Of a stretch of 64,000 nucleotides of DNA, positions 1 through 11,905 are shown one piece after another (within the stretch, counting starts at the first letter, position 1; every line of letters starts with the position of its first letter). The notes beneath the pieces were generated by a model. That model was not told the DNA's origin, did not search any database, and saw only the letters and a program-made list of their open reading frames with translations. The DNA is from Chlorella sorokiniana (Eukaryota > Chlorophyta > Trebouxiophyceae > Chlorellales > Chlorellaceae): positions 2,294,001 through 2,358,000 of the forward strand of contig CP084609.1 of the NCBI GenBank assembly GCA_025917655.1, in the 5' to 3' direction. The position numbers were made by a program, and so were the translations under genes.

Positions 1-545
1 ACTATGCTTTATGCACGGCAGCCCCTCATTCGTGCCTAGGCACCCTGAAAGCGGAAAAGAGCACCTGCCTGCTGTGAATGCTGTGCGCCCTCCCAAGCCG
101 AGGGCCTGCGTCGCTCCCATCTCGGAGTGCACCGATCGGTAGGAGCCGAGCACTGCAAGGGGGCACACGCTGCCTTCACTGCCCTCGCCTGTCTCGGCCC
201 CCCATCCCGGCGCACTCAGGGTGGTCAAGCACCCTAAAGTGCTTGGTGCAACTTGAAGATATCGAAGGAGTTCGGGTTCCTGCTCCAGGGCCCCGCTAGC
301 TCCCCAGCCACGCATGCAGGCTGCCACAGCGCAGGTCAGCGAAGGAGAACGTGGTGCACCGCTTGAGCAGAAGCTTCAGATCAAGGTAAATTGCAAGGAG
401 TGAGCCGCCTCGGCGCCCACTGACTGGGCCCTGCAGGAGCCCTCGCCGCTGCCAGGGCGGCGCTGCCGCTGCACCTCCTGCGCTGCCTGCCGGCCTTGCA
501 GCAACACCCATCTGATGTGCTGTTGTTCTGCTCGACCTGCACATT
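1..545. other. 5' flanking region of the carrier gene
   Basis: No gene is supported here. The short open frames have no recognisable family sequence and no convincing splice partners. The stretch most likely holds the promoter and 5' UTR of the carrier gene that begins near 546. Confidence 0.4.
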
Positions 546-3500
546 ATGCAGCAGCGCGCGCCTGGCATGGCTGCGGAAAAGGAGAAGCGGAGTTTGACGT
601 GGGCGCAGATAACCAAGTCGCTATGTGCCGGCGGCGTGGCAGGGGCCGTGTGAGTGTGCCGGCCTCTCTGGGCCATCAGCGCCCGGTCCAGTCCAGGCAG
701 TACAAGGGAGCAACTTCCAGCATCCGTCAGCAGCTTGCTACAGGAGGCCGCAGCTGCCCGCAGGCACCGCCCAGGGTGGGCCGCCGCTCGCGATGCCGTG
801 CCGGGCACCCGCCTCACGCACTCTTGTGCTTTGTTGTACCCCCCGCTGCAGGAGCCGTACAGCGGTGGCGCCCCTTGAGCGGCTGAAGATTCTGATGCAG
901 GTGCAGGGCAACGAGAAGCTGTACACAGGGGTTGTCCAGGTGGGTGCTGCTGTCGAAGCCACCCCTGCCACCGCCCATCCACAGCCCTGCGGTTGCCCCC
1001 AGGCAGCTGAGCCGCATCTGCAGCTCTCCCAAGGAAGCGGCTGCCCGCCCGCAATCTTTGAAAGCTGCTCCAGTTAGATTCTGCACGGTTTCTGCTGCTG
1101 CGCTTCCGTGTCGTTCTTCGCTGAGCCGCACCTCCCTGGCACCATCGGCCGCCTTCGCCGTGTTGCACAGACGGCCCTCCCAACCACGCCCTGGGCCCCT
1201 GTTACCGCGCAGGGCACCATGCAAATGTTTAGGAACGATGGCATGCGGGGCATGTTCAAGGGCAACGGGCTGAACTGCATCCGGATCGTGCCCAACCAGG
1301 GTGAGGGTGTGGGTGCGGCAGCCATGTAGGCGAAGGCTATGTTCTGTGTGTGGTGCTGGTGTGTGTGTGTTGGGGGGTGGGGGGCTTGCAGGCAGTTGAG
1401 CCAGGCCAGGGTGCAGCGTTTAACTGCGGCGCACAGCAGCAGTCGGAGTGACAGGCGGGCGGCAGCCCAGAGGCAAGGTGGGGTGGCGGTTGGAAGCCAG
1501 GCAGCCATGGGGAGCAGCTGCAATACACAGCTGGGCGGATGGCTCACGACAGCGCGTCCCGCCTGTACCGCAGCCATCAAGTTCCTGACGTACGAGCAGC
1601 TGTCCCGCAAGATCTCCCACCACTTGATAGACCAGGGCGGCGACGGCCAGCTCACGCCGCTGCTGCGGCTGACGGCGGGCGCAGGTGCGTCGGCGCCGCT
1701 GAGCGCCTGCCCTCCGCGCGTGGCAGACCCCTGCGTGTGCTGCCAGCGCGTCGTTCCTGTTCTGCCACGTTGTCAGTCGGTCCTGGTCGCAACCCTGCTG
1801 CCGCCACCGTCCCATGTCCCCCTCCCTGCTTCCGCCTTTACCCCACTCTTTGGTTGTCGCCTGCCCCTGCCTTGCCAGTGCCAAGCCTTCCCTTCTTGCC
1901 TCTCCACTCGCCCCACTCGCCTCTTTCCTTGTCACCCCCCGCGCCCCACCCCCTCTTCCTTGCCACCCCCTCCGCGCCCCACTGGCCTCCTTCCTTGCCC
2001 CCCCTCCGCGCCCCACCCGCCTCTTCCTTGGCCCCCTCCGCGCCCCACCCACATCTTCGTTGCCCCCCCCGTCAACTCCCCCTCGCAGGCGCGGGCATCG
2101 TGGGCATGAGCGCCACCTACCCCCTGGACATGGTGCGGGGCCGCATCACCGTGCAGGAGGCGGGCACCGCGCAGTACCGCGGGCTGCTGCACGCCACCGG
2201 CTGCATCGTGCGGTGGGTGGCCGCCTGGGGCTGGGTTCCCTGATGGTGTCGGTTGTGGTTAGGTTGGTTGTGCTGAGGGCGCCACGCTTGGGCTGGAGGG
2301 GGGCACGGGACAGACCTGGGACATCATGCAGTGCGGACAGCTGCCACCAGTTGCACTTGCCCCCACTCTTGCACCTTGCTGCCCAGTGCTCTATCTCACT
2401 CTTCTCGCTCCCTCTCCACCCTTCCACTCCCAACGTCCGCCCTCCCCCCACACACACACTCAACGTCCTGCCCGCCAACCTGCCCCCTGCAGCGAGGAGG
2501 GCGTGCTGGCGCTGTGGCGCGGCTGGCTGCCCAGCGTGATTGGCGTGGTTCCGTACGTGGGACTTAACTTTGGCGTGTACGAGACGCTCAAGGATGTGAT
2601 CATCAAGATGTGGGGTGAGCATGGGGTGGGCCATGATTGGGTGGCCACTTGCATGGATGGGTGGTGACTGGGTCGGCGTCAGCCGCGCACGCCAGCGCCA
2701 GTTCAAGAGGTGGGAGGCGCAGGTCCAGCCCGGCTGCGGGTTGTCGAAGCACAGCGCCGCCCGGTGCTGCGTGCCAGTTCTCCAGACCTGCGGCCGCCTT
2801 GCTTCCTGCTGCGTGCGCAGGGCTGCGAGACGAGCGGGATCTGTCCATTGCTGTGCGGCTGGGCTGCGGCGCGCTGGCGGGCACAATGGGGCAGGTGGGG
2901 GCCGCATGGGAGGCTGTAACTCGTCAGCCTGCCTGCCGCCTCCAGTGCAGGCCCTTGGAAGCTTGCTGCCTTGTTCAAGTCGAGCGTGGGCTGAAGCTTT
3001 GTGAATACATTAACGGTGCAGCCAATGCAGTGCCCGACTCAGTTTGGTTCCTAGCCAGCTGATTGCTGATGCGAGTTTACGCCTGGTTGTTGCCCCCCCC
3101 CCCCCCCACCCCCCACCCACCCGCAGACACTGGCGTACCCCTTTGATGTGGTGCGGCGGCGGCTGCAGGTGTCGGGCTGGTCGGGAGCCAAGAGCCTGCA
3201 CGCAGGTGCGACGCTGCCCCCGCCCAGCCGCCGTGTGCTGCGCACCACCTCGCCGCTCGCTTGTGGCGGCAGTGACTCGCCAGCTCGCAGCAAAGGGCTG
3301 CGCGCTCGGCTGCCGCCCCAGCGCCCTCCCCCCTTGCCGCCTCTGCTTGCGGTGGCACCGCCGCTGCTGCTCCCTGTCCCTGCCCTCATCGTGCCCCCTC
3401 CTGCTGCCTGCTGTTGCCCGCTGAGCAGACCACGGACAGGCGGTGGCCTACCGCGGCATGGTGGACTGCTTTGTGCGCACGGTGCGGGAGGAGGGGATGC

Positions 3501-4175
3501 AGGTGAGGCAGGGATGACCAGGCGATCCTTGGTTTGTGCTAAGCCGCTTTGTGCTGTTGTCGCTTGCCCCCCCGCCCCCGGGACTTGCTGCCTGGCGCTA
3601 CCAGCTGCAATGTCCTTCACAGCAGCATGCTTGCGGTAGTCGCTTGCGCTTTGCAGCCCAGCCAAGCTCCCATGCTGCACCTTTTGGCCATGGCTTTCCT
3701 CCCCGTTGCACGGACAGCTGCTTGCCGCCTTCCCCCAAAAGCCCACCTTTTCAGTTCTGGCCTGCCCCTCCCTCCCCACGCACCCACCCTCCCGCCTATT
3801 CCCCTGCCCGCTCTTTGCGCGTGTCCCTCCCTCCGCAGGCGCTGTTCAAGGGGCTGGCCCCCAACTACGTCAAGGTGGTGCCCTCCATCGCCATCGCCTT
3901 TGTCACCTATGAGCAGGTGGGGGGGCGGCGGCGGTGGGCATGCGTGCTGGGTGTGCCTCTGCCTCTGCCACCCCGTAGCAGCATGTGCCGGGCGGGGCTG
4001 CCCCTGTGGGCCTCTGGGCCGGGGCGGGTTCGATGGGCGGGTGAAGCTGGATGAGCAGGAAGCACTCGGCCTGGGTGTCTGTCTCTCGCCTCTGCTGTCC
4101 ACCGCCGCGGCGCCGCCGCCCGCTGTGGCGCAGGTCAAGGAGGTGCTTGGAGCCGAGATCCGGCTGTCAGACTGA
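546..4175 (+). CDS. ADNT1: mitochondrial adenine nucleotide carrier (ADNT1-like, SLC25 family)
   Basis: Inner-mitochondrial-membrane carrier expected to exchange adenine nucleotides (the plant ADNT1 branch favours AMP/ATP). Eleven exons: 546-649, 852-939, 1213-1300, 1574-1684, 2089-2212, 2493-2614, 2821-2893, 3127-3204, 3429-3502, 3839-3915 and 4134-4175. All phases agree, giving about 326 aa, or 319 aa from the in-frame second ATG at 567. The three mitochondrial-carrier repeats each show the PX(D/E)XX(K/R) signature: PLERLK in exon 2, PLDMVR in exon 5 and PFDVVR in exon 8. ADNT1-like stretches include GWLPSVIGVVPYVGLNF and the VPSIAIAFVTYEQ end. The SLC25A42-type CoA carrier is the main alternative; the close plant ADNT1 resemblance makes it less likely. 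No frameshift was found, unlike in many neighbours. Confidence 0.88.
1905..2068 (+). repeat. C-rich minisatellite in carrier intron 4
   Basis: Several imperfect copies of a roughly 30-bp C-rich unit (core CCGCGCCCCAC followed by CTCTTCCTTG) fill the 3' half of the intron before exon 2089-2212. It also serves as an extended polypyrimidine tract ahead of the acceptor. Confidence 0.6.
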
Positions 4176-5490
4176 GGGAGGAAGGGGCGGGCGACGGCGG
4201 GTGCTGGAGCCATCAGAGGCGGCGTGGGAGGCCCCCGCCGGCGCGCTGCACGCCCTTTGTGCCCGCATCGCTTTTGGGCTGGCTGGAGCCCCCACTCACC
4301 GTCTCCGTTGGGGGCGGCGCTCCCCTTCTCTTCCTCTCCTGCCGTGTCTTCGCCCCTGCTCCTCGACCTTGTGGCAAACCCCTCCGTTCCCTGCGTGTGT
4401 GTTGCCGCCGGCTCTTTGTGTCAGCGACTCGGCACGCGCGCCTGCTCCCCCGCCGCAGCCCGTGCAGCAGCATGCCCCCGCACGCTGCGTGCGCCCTGCT
4501 CTCTCCTCCCCGTCTGCTTTACTCCCCTGTAGTGCCCCTTTCCTCCGCCGCCTGGTTTGGACCGCTCTTGCCCCGCCCCACTGGCTACTGGCCCACTTCT
4601 TGCAGCACACACCCTGCCGGCCCGCTGCCCGCCACCCAGCAGCTGGACAGGCTGAGGCGCATTCCGAGCGCCTGGCGTCGCAGGGCGGTCTCCAAGCCGT
4701 GAAAGCCCGGAGGTTCGGCCGCCAGCTCTGTGCCCGCAGCACGTTGATGGCTGGCTCCTGTGCCCCGCTTGCTTGCCCCATTTCGTGCCCCCAGCCCTTT
4801 TTTGGCCCCGCGCTTGCATCCTTCCTGAAACACACCGAGCTGCCCTGTACCCACAAACACCAACGGCTCGGCCCACCCTCGCACCTCCCTTCCTTTTGCG
4901 CGCCCGCCGCGCGGCGCGGGCGGCGACAGGCGCAATGCCGCCAGCGCCGCCGCCGCCGCGGCAGTTTTCCGGCATGTGATCACTGCACTTGAGGCTGCCA
5001 GAGGGCGATCAGAGGGCGAGGCCTTTGGCTCACGCGCAAAGGTGTCTGGCCACCAGGGGTTGGCGGCAGGCTGCCGCTGCCAAGGGGTTTGGCGGCAGGC
5101 TGCCGCTGCCAGGTACCACCCAAACCTGATACCTCCACAACCGACCCAGCCAGCAGCAATGACAAGGAGGGGCTCCCCTGTGGATGCACGACGGCGCTGG
5201 TTGTGGTTTGTTTGTTACAGAGGGGCAGGGAATCAATCAAAGAGGCTGTGGTGGTCGGCTGAGCGCAGTTATTTAGCAGCATACAAGGGCAGGGTACTGG
5301 GCGGAAGCAGATGCATGGCGGCAAAGGGGTGGATTGCTGTCAGCCGCGTGTTTCACTCAAGGGGGTCGGTTCATGCTCGTTGTATCGCTCGTCACGTGAA
5401 GCTCGAAAAAGGTGGCAGTCAGCCATGGCCGTGATGCGTGGGAAACACAGACGCCGCTGACATCGCTGGCGCTGGGCTGCCCGCGGCTGA
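4176..5490. other. convergent 3' UTRs and spacer
   Basis: No coding gene is supported between the carrier stop and the stop of the VWA gene on the other strand. It contains a near-perfect direct duplication of about 28 bp at 5055-5111 (core GGCGGCAGGCTGCCGCTGCC). The core is itself partly self-complementary, so it could form a hairpin. Confidence 0.5.
5214..5218 (-). terminator. TGTAA polyadenylation signal for the VWA gene
   Basis: TTACA on the plus strand reads TGTAA on the minus strand. It lies about 275 bp beyond the stop at 5491. TGTAA is the usual chlorophyte poly(A) motif. Confidence 0.5.
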
Positions 5491-8052
5491 TCACACTGCC
5501 ACCAGCTTCTGCAGCAGCTCCACCTCCTGCCGCAGGGTGGGGTCCCCCAGCGCCGCCGCCTCCTCCTCCACAAAAGGCAGCAGGCGGCGCAGGGCGGCCC
5601 GCGCTTGTGGCACCACACGCAGCGCTTGCGCGCCGCGCTCCCACCGATGCCCGCCGCCAAACACAAACGCAGGCGGTGCGCCGCGGGGTGCCCCCTCGGC
5701 GGAAGAGGCGCCGCGAAGGGCGGCCGTGTCCGGCGGCAGCAGCGGGCCCTCGGGCGCAGCAGGGGGCGGGGGCGGCCCCGAGGCTGGGGCTGGGGCTGGG
5801 GCTGGGGCTGATTGGGGGCAGGGCTGAAGGAGAATCCGAAGGAGAATCCGCCTCCGGCGCCCGCCACCGCCGACGCATCCCAGCCATTGACCCCGGAGCC
5901 TGCGGGCGCTTGATGGCCTCCCATTCATCGACGAGCCTGCAGGGGGCGGTACAATGGGCGGTACATTCAGGCAGAGCAAGTACGTGCAGCCGGCTTGATG
6001 TTCAGGGCGACGCCGGGCGGCAGGCCACAGGCACAGGGGGCGAGGGAGTGCCCTGTCCACCCAGCAAACTGCAATCCCGCGCTAAAAGACCCGCCCACAG
6101 CGCTGCCGCCGCCCACACAAAATCCCCTGGATCCTGGCAATTTTGTATAAAGTACAGCATCTAAGCAGCAGACACGCGCCCCCACGCACCAGCACTGCAG
6201 GGCATCCGTGAGCCGCGCCAGCAGCACCGCCTTGCGCACGCCGCTCGACTGGTAATGGGCGGCGGGGGCGCCGCCGTTCTGCTGCTGCGCAGCCGTCGCC
6301 GCCGCCGCCGCCTCGGGCGGCACCTCGACCTGCCGTACCGTGTCGTACTGCTTGCCAGACCTGCGGTACCACAAACGCATTCGCACGGTTGGCAGAGCTT
6401 GGCAGAACGAACGACGCGTTGTCCAGCCAACTGACTGCCGAGCGGGGGCATGATGGCCAGTACAGCTCATCAATGGCTGAGGAAACAAACCGAAGACCAA
6501 GACCCAACCAGCCGCCCAAACGCACCTGTCGCAGTAGCGGGCGGAGAGGCGCAGCGGCGGGGCGGTGCCCAGGTGGGTGCCGGGCGGGGGGCTGACGCGC
6601 AGCAGCACCACGCCCCCTTCACTCCCTCCTCGGTCTTGGCAGCGGGGAACAGCGTGTTGACCTGGGCAAGGGCGGGGCAAAGGGTTTGGAGGAGGCTTGC
6701 TTTGTGCAGTGGCGGCAGGCACCTCAGCGGCAAAAGCAGCGCAGCGGTACCAGGGGGCGCTGCTTTGGGGGCGTGCAGCGCAGGCCTTTGTCAGCAATGC
6801 AGTGCCCGCCTGGCAGCCTGGCGAGCGGCGCCCCACACTGGCTGCGCGCCGCTGGATGGCTCACCCGCATGATGGACCCTCCGCCGCTCAGCCGCCGCTC
6901 CTCGGCGTCAGGGCTGCCGTACACCCGCAAAATCTTCCAGCCCCCGCCGTCGCGCCCCCAGGGCGTCGCTGCCGCCGCCGTCGGCGGCGCCAGCTGGCGC
7001 CAGGCTGGCGGGGTGCACCCTGAGCTCCAGGTCGAAGACCAGCGGGGCCACCATGAAGTCAAATTCGTCCGCCAGGCGCCGCCTGAACTCGCCTGCACGC
7101 AATCAGCATCAAGACCATCAGAGGCATCTACGGATCCAGCTGCACCATCATCAGAGCAGAAGAAAGCGCTGCCGCCGACGATGCGGGCGGGTGGAGGCGG
7201 CGGCACCGCGGAGCGCGCGCTTTCAGGGGCCTCTTGGCAGCAGGGCCGCGAGGAAGCCAGGCAGAGGGCAGATGGAAAGGAACGAAAGCTGGCACAAGGA
7301 TGAGGACAGCAAGCAGGCGGCTGAGGGATCCCTGGTCCCGGGAGCAGGGCAGGAAAGAGCGGCGGCGGAGGCACCCACCCGGAGTGTGCACCGAGAAGTA
7401 GTTGGCCCCCTTCACCGCCATGATGCCCTGCACCAGCTCCGTCTGGAAGTCCAGGCCCACGCCTGGGGCAGTCAAACAGGTAGAGAAAATTTAAGTGGAC
7501 AATCAAGCGGGCTAGTAGCCAGAAAAGCAGAAGCCCGAAAGAAGCAGACAGGGCCCGCCGCACTCCTACAGGAGCTCTGTGGGAGAAAGCACCTGCGCCC
7601 CCACGCCACCGCTCCCACCACCCCCAAAGAAACACACACACACGCACACACCCACAACCACATGCCCCAACATGCTCGGCCCGCGCACCGACGATGGTCG
7701 TGTAGAGGCGGTCTGCGGCGGCGGCCTTGATGCGCGCCAGCAGGCCTCCCTCTGAAATGTCGCCGCAGTTGGCTTCCGCATCTGCAACAAAACGGGGTTG
7801 AGGGGAGGGTGGTCAGTGTGTACGTGTGTGAGGAGGGCGAGGTGGAAGGTGGGGCGGGGTGGGGTGGGTGGGTGGCTTGGCACGATGCCATTGTGCCAGG
7901 TGAGATTGGCGCTGACAGCTGGCACCGCCCCGCCTGCGGCGCGATGTGCATGCGGCAGCCGAGGTGTTCCGGCCAACCCAGATGCAGGTGGGACACGTGA
8001 GCCCCTCAGGTGTGGGCCCTGACTGACTGCAGCAGCACCCCCCCCAACCGCG

Positions 8053-8088
<36 letters not shown>

Positions 8089-11000
8089 ACCACCCCCGGC
8101 AGCTATGCCCACCTGTGAGCACGATGAGGCGGTTCTCAACGTCGGCGGGGTCGCCGTCGATGCTGCCAGGGTGGCGTGCCAGCTGGGCAAAGCCCTCGTC
8201 CAGGCCGGCCTGCAGGGGTTGGGGTTTTGGTCGGGGGAGGCACATCGCGTGGTAAAGGCAGGAGGTGCTGTGGGGGCGGCAGGGGGGTGGGGGGCGGGGA
8301 GGGGGGCAGTGTGCTTGCGCTGGCGGCAGGCCGAGCACCTGTGCCGCACAGCCCATGCAAGCATCAGCAGGGCAGAGCGGTGCTAGGTAGTCGCAACAAG
8401 CCACACATAAGAACGGCAGACAACGGCAGTGGCAGCACCGCAGGTTGTCAGCAAGGGCCCTGCCTGGAAGTTGGTGCCGCCGATGGTGCGCAGCGCGTCC
8501 ACCCCCGCCTTGATGCCAGCAGCGTCGGCGTCGCCCCACCGCCCCATGCGCTTGGGCGTGGCGGCGCGATCCGAGAAGAGCGAGATGGCGGCTGCGGCAG
8601 GCGGGCAGGGTGGGGCCGGCGGGGTGAGAGGCATGGTGAAGGCGGTGGCCTAGGAGCGCGGAGCTGCTTGTGCGCCTCGGCTGCTTGCAGCCAGGGAGCA
8701 CGTGCAGGCAAACGCTGTGCCTGTGAGCATCTCCCGGCAGAACGAGGCACACAGTGTGCAATAAAAGACGTATCACACAAAGATGCAGCACAATTGGACC
8801 GCAGCTGAAAAAACGCACCGCAGTCGTCGGGCGCCAGCCTGTCCAGCATCCCCTTGATCACATCCTTTGCCACCCCCAGCTTGGTGCGGGCAGCCTCTGC
8901 GCAACGACAGGGGGCAGGGGCCAGAACGATTGTGAGTGCGGCTGGCATTGAGGGAGCAGCGGTGGGATGGAGGGGTGAGCCCCGAGGGAGCTGAAGAGGG
9001 CAGGCTGAGAGCGCGCAGCACGGTGGCACTGTGGAGGCAAGGAGCATGGGCATCGGCTGAGCCAGCGGCGGCCGCAGCAACGGCGCATCGGTGCGGCGCC
9101 AGCCCCGGGCCCGCCCCCTGCTCCCACCCTCGGCGTCTCCCCGGGCGTGCGCCGCGCCGCCGCCGCCGCCGCCGTAGTAGTGCCCGTCAAAGGAGGAGTC
9201 CATGGAGCCCGACACATCCAGCAGGATTGTGAGGTTGAGGCGGGGGCGGCGGAAGTCGGTGATGCCGGAATCAAGGCCCACAGCCAGGAAGAGGTCCGGC
9301 GAGCCCACACCGCCCTCCTCGCCCGGACCCGCGCTTTCTTTCACGCCCACTGCTGCACCGCTGCTGCCGGAGCAGGCCTCCGGGTGCAGCAGCGGGTCTG
9401 GTGCCAGGGCCACAGAGTAGGAGGGCGCAAAGAGCTCGGTGGGGCGCGGCGGTGCCGCGGCTGCGCCCTCTTCCCTGCAATTTCACAAGGGTAGGGCAAG
9501 AGAGAATGCTTCCTTTGGGTGCTGCGTGCCTGCGGCAGAGGCTGGGCCACCTGCAAAAAGCAGCTGCTGCGGACGGCCGCGTCGGCGGCGGCAAGAGGCC
9601 CCCTGGGCGCCAGCGCACCGCCCCCAGCTCACCCTTCCACCGCCACCCAGTCCTCGGCGGGCGAGGTGTCGAAAAAGTAGTCCTGCCAAGGGGAGACAGA
9701 GAAAGAAAGGGGTGAGCAGGCGGAAAAAATGGCGCCCAGGCAGCACGGCCATCACACGGTCTCAGTGCTCAGCGCGGGCATTACTTGCATGCACAGCGTG
9801 AGCAACTGAAATGCTACCACCAGGCAGCCAAGGCTGCCGCCCACCTTGATGAGACCCTCGAAAGTGACGTCGCTGGGTAGCGGCAGCTGCCCCGCCGCCA
9901 CGTTCTCCCTGAAGTTGGCCGCATCCTGTGCGCCCCCGCCGTGAACCCAATCGCCTGATCCGGCGCCGCCGCGGCACACGCCATGGGGGCGCAGCCAGGG
10001 GCCGCGCAGCCAAACCTCGGCATGGCGCCGCCGCCAGGGGGCCCTGCTGCGGCGAAGGGCGCAGGGGAGGCGAAGCCCGCAGGGGCGGCGGGGGGCCCTG
10101 CTGCGGCGAAGGGCGCAGAGGAAAAGGCGAAGCCCGCAGGGGCGCCCGAAGGGCGCAGGGGAGGCGATGGGCGCAGGGGCGCTGAAGCCCGCAGGGGCGC
10201 CCGAAGGACGCAGAGGAGGCGAAGGCCGCAGGGGAGGCGAAGGGCGCAGAGGAGGCGAAGATCACAGGGGCGCCGAAGCCCGCAGGGGCGCCCGAAGGGC
10301 GCAGAGGAGGCGAAGCCCGCAGGGGCGCCCGAAGGGCGCAGGGGAGGCGATGGGCGCAGAGGAGGCGAAGGGCGCAGAGGAGGCGAAGCCCGCAGGGGCG
10401 CTGAAGCCCGCAGGGGCGCTGAAGCCCGCAGGGGCGCCGAAGGACGCAGAGGAGGCGAAGGCCGCAGGGGAGGCGAAGGCCGCAGAGGAGGCGAAGCCCG
10501 CAGGGGCGCCGAAGCCCGCAGGGGCGGCCACGCGCATCGGCGGCGCGGCGCCGAAGGCCATCACGGGGGCGCAGTGCCGCCCCCGCCGAAGGAAAACGAC
10601 GGCGCAGATCCACCCAAATTGACGAATCCTGCGCACAGGGAGAGCACAGAGAAGCAAGATGGGGTCGGGGCCGACAAGCGTTGCTGCTGCAGAGCGCCAA
10701 AAGCAACGGTGTCAACGAGCCGCTCACCAGGCGACCCACCCCCTCGATAACGGGGAGCCATGTCTTCTACAGCGGTTGCGTCCCAGACGTTTTCAACCTG
10801 CAAAAGGAGCAGGCTGGATGCAGAAGTAAGGGATCTGGCCCGCTGGACGGCCAAGTCCCAGCACACGGGCTGCGGCAGGCGGCAGCCCGTGTGCTGGGAC
10901 GGGCTGGTTGGGGCCTGTTGGGAGGGGCCTGGCGTCGGGGACCATCGCATCGCTAACGCTATTACGGAGAGCCTTGCAAACAATCCTACAGCGCGATCCC

Positions 11001-11161
11001 CGCCGCCAAAAGGGGTAAAGCGGCCGCTGAGTCCCAGACCTGGCGGGCACCCAAACCCCACTCACCTGCTCCTCTTCCTCCTTTTTTGCCTCCACTTCAC
11101 TTGGATCATCGATATGCTGGGGCTCCGACATCCGGCTCGCGGTGTTGAGGAGACTCTGCAT
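5491..11161 (-). CDS. von Willebrand factor A (VWA) domain protein
   Basis: Reads leftward from ATG at 11161 (or the second Met, MSEPQ). Exons resolved: 11066-11161, 10740-10797, 9845-10628 (repeat-rich), 9633-9682, 9128-9474, 8819-8896, 8464-8591, 8113-8209, 7689-7781 and 7379-7462. Several more lie to the left, with less certain borders, down to the stop at 5491. The exon 9128-9474 carries the metal-ion-dependent adhesion motif DVSGSM (DxSxS), and RLIVLT follows in the 8113-8209 exon. A conserved N-terminal region with FRENV, LPLPSDVTFEGL and DYFFDT precedes the VWA domain. The C-terminus is rich in P, Q and A. Four apparent single-base indels in G/C runs (near 10565, 9933, 6955 and 6612) break the frame. 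One intron (left of 8464) starts with GC. Partner and location are unknown; VWA proteins usually mediate protein assembly. Confidence 0.72.
8055..8088 (+). repeat. (CA)n microsatellite
   Basis: Uninterrupted CA dinucleotides inside an intron of the VWA gene. Shorter CA tracts occur in other introns of the window (for example near 26620, 39112, 43735 and 51615). Confidence 0.9.
10030..10555 (-). repeat. coding minisatellite in the VWA gene exon 9845-10628
   Basis: Tandem and interleaved copies of an 18-36 bp GC-rich unit. On the coding strand one frame reads a repeat of the type PAGFASSAPFGAPAGF. Copies differ by single bases (GGCGCC versus GGCGCCC before GAAGG), so the reading frame moves between the PAGF, PCGL and PLRA versions along the array. 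The opposite strand is also open for about 255 codons. Confidence 0.85.
10855..10900. repeat. perfect 19-bp inverted repeat (hairpin) in VWA intron 1
   Basis: The arms 10855-10873 and 10882-10900 are exact reverse complements (core CAGCACACGGGCTGC) around an 8-base loop. It lies between the first two coding exons of the VWA gene, so it would be transcribed. It could be a folded intronic RNA or the remnant of a small foldback element. Confidence 0.8.
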
Positions 11162-11905
11162 TGTTTAAGAGCTGTTCAGACTGCACTGCTGCTGCTGCAC
11201 AAACACAGAAGAAACCAGTAAACGTGTGATAGTACCAATAGGTCGACGGACTCACTGTTTTCCGCAAATGCTGACATGGCAAACTTTCCTCTGCTGCGGA
11301 AGCCGCCCAGTAGCTGCGGGTGGCATGATCTGTCGGCCCCCCAGCCTTGCTTCAGACATCTTCCCTGGTCAATCTGCAAGAACTGGGCTTTTCAGTTCAT
11401 AGGCCGACAGCAATGGTCCTTCTAAGGGCTTCGGTACCTTGACCGGTCAAAGTCTGTGCCTGCGGCGGCAGTGCGGTCAGCTGCACACGCAGGCACCCTT
11501 GCAAGTCCCATGCAAAGGCCATGCAGGCAGCAGCCTCTCTGTCGCAGTGGCTCAGGGAGAGCAAACTCACAATGAGCCAAGTTGTCCTTCCTGTCCTGAC
11601 AGTCCTGGCGGCAGGCAACCGCTGGGCCAAGTGGCCAATTGGCTTCCAAGCCACAACGCCTCTACTGCGGGCCGCTGAAAGCCCCACCTTCAAACTGTGC
11701 ACCAAGTGCCACCTGCGCGCTGCCGCTGTGCAGAACCAGTAGGCTCAGCATAGGGAATGCGGCCGTCCCTTGTGTGCGTGCGCGTTTGTCCCCGCATAGG
11801 AGTTTTTGACACTTGAGTGCCAGCTAGAGGGCAAGCACATGTCAAGTGCCAGGGCGCAGACAGTACCAGCAACAGGTCTGGACTGCACCTGAGGAGCTGC
11901 CACTG
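11162..11905. other. GUF1 3' UTR and VWA-gene promoter
   Basis: Tandem (same-strand) spacing between the GUF1 stop at 11906 and the VWA start at 11161. I see no supported gene and no clear TGTAA on the minus strand. It should hold the GUF1 3' UTR and the VWA promoter. Confidence 0.45.

Noticed and set aside
3098-3114. Long poly-C tract as a special structure
   Set aside because: It sits directly before the acceptor at 3126 of the carrier gene and is adequately explained as a polypyrimidine tract.
9983-10750. Plus-strand 255-codon frame rich in EAKPAGAP
   Set aside because: It is the complement of the repeat-rich exon of the VWA gene. It lacks flanking exons, and the minus-strand reading continues into conserved FRENV and LPLPSDVTFEGL.
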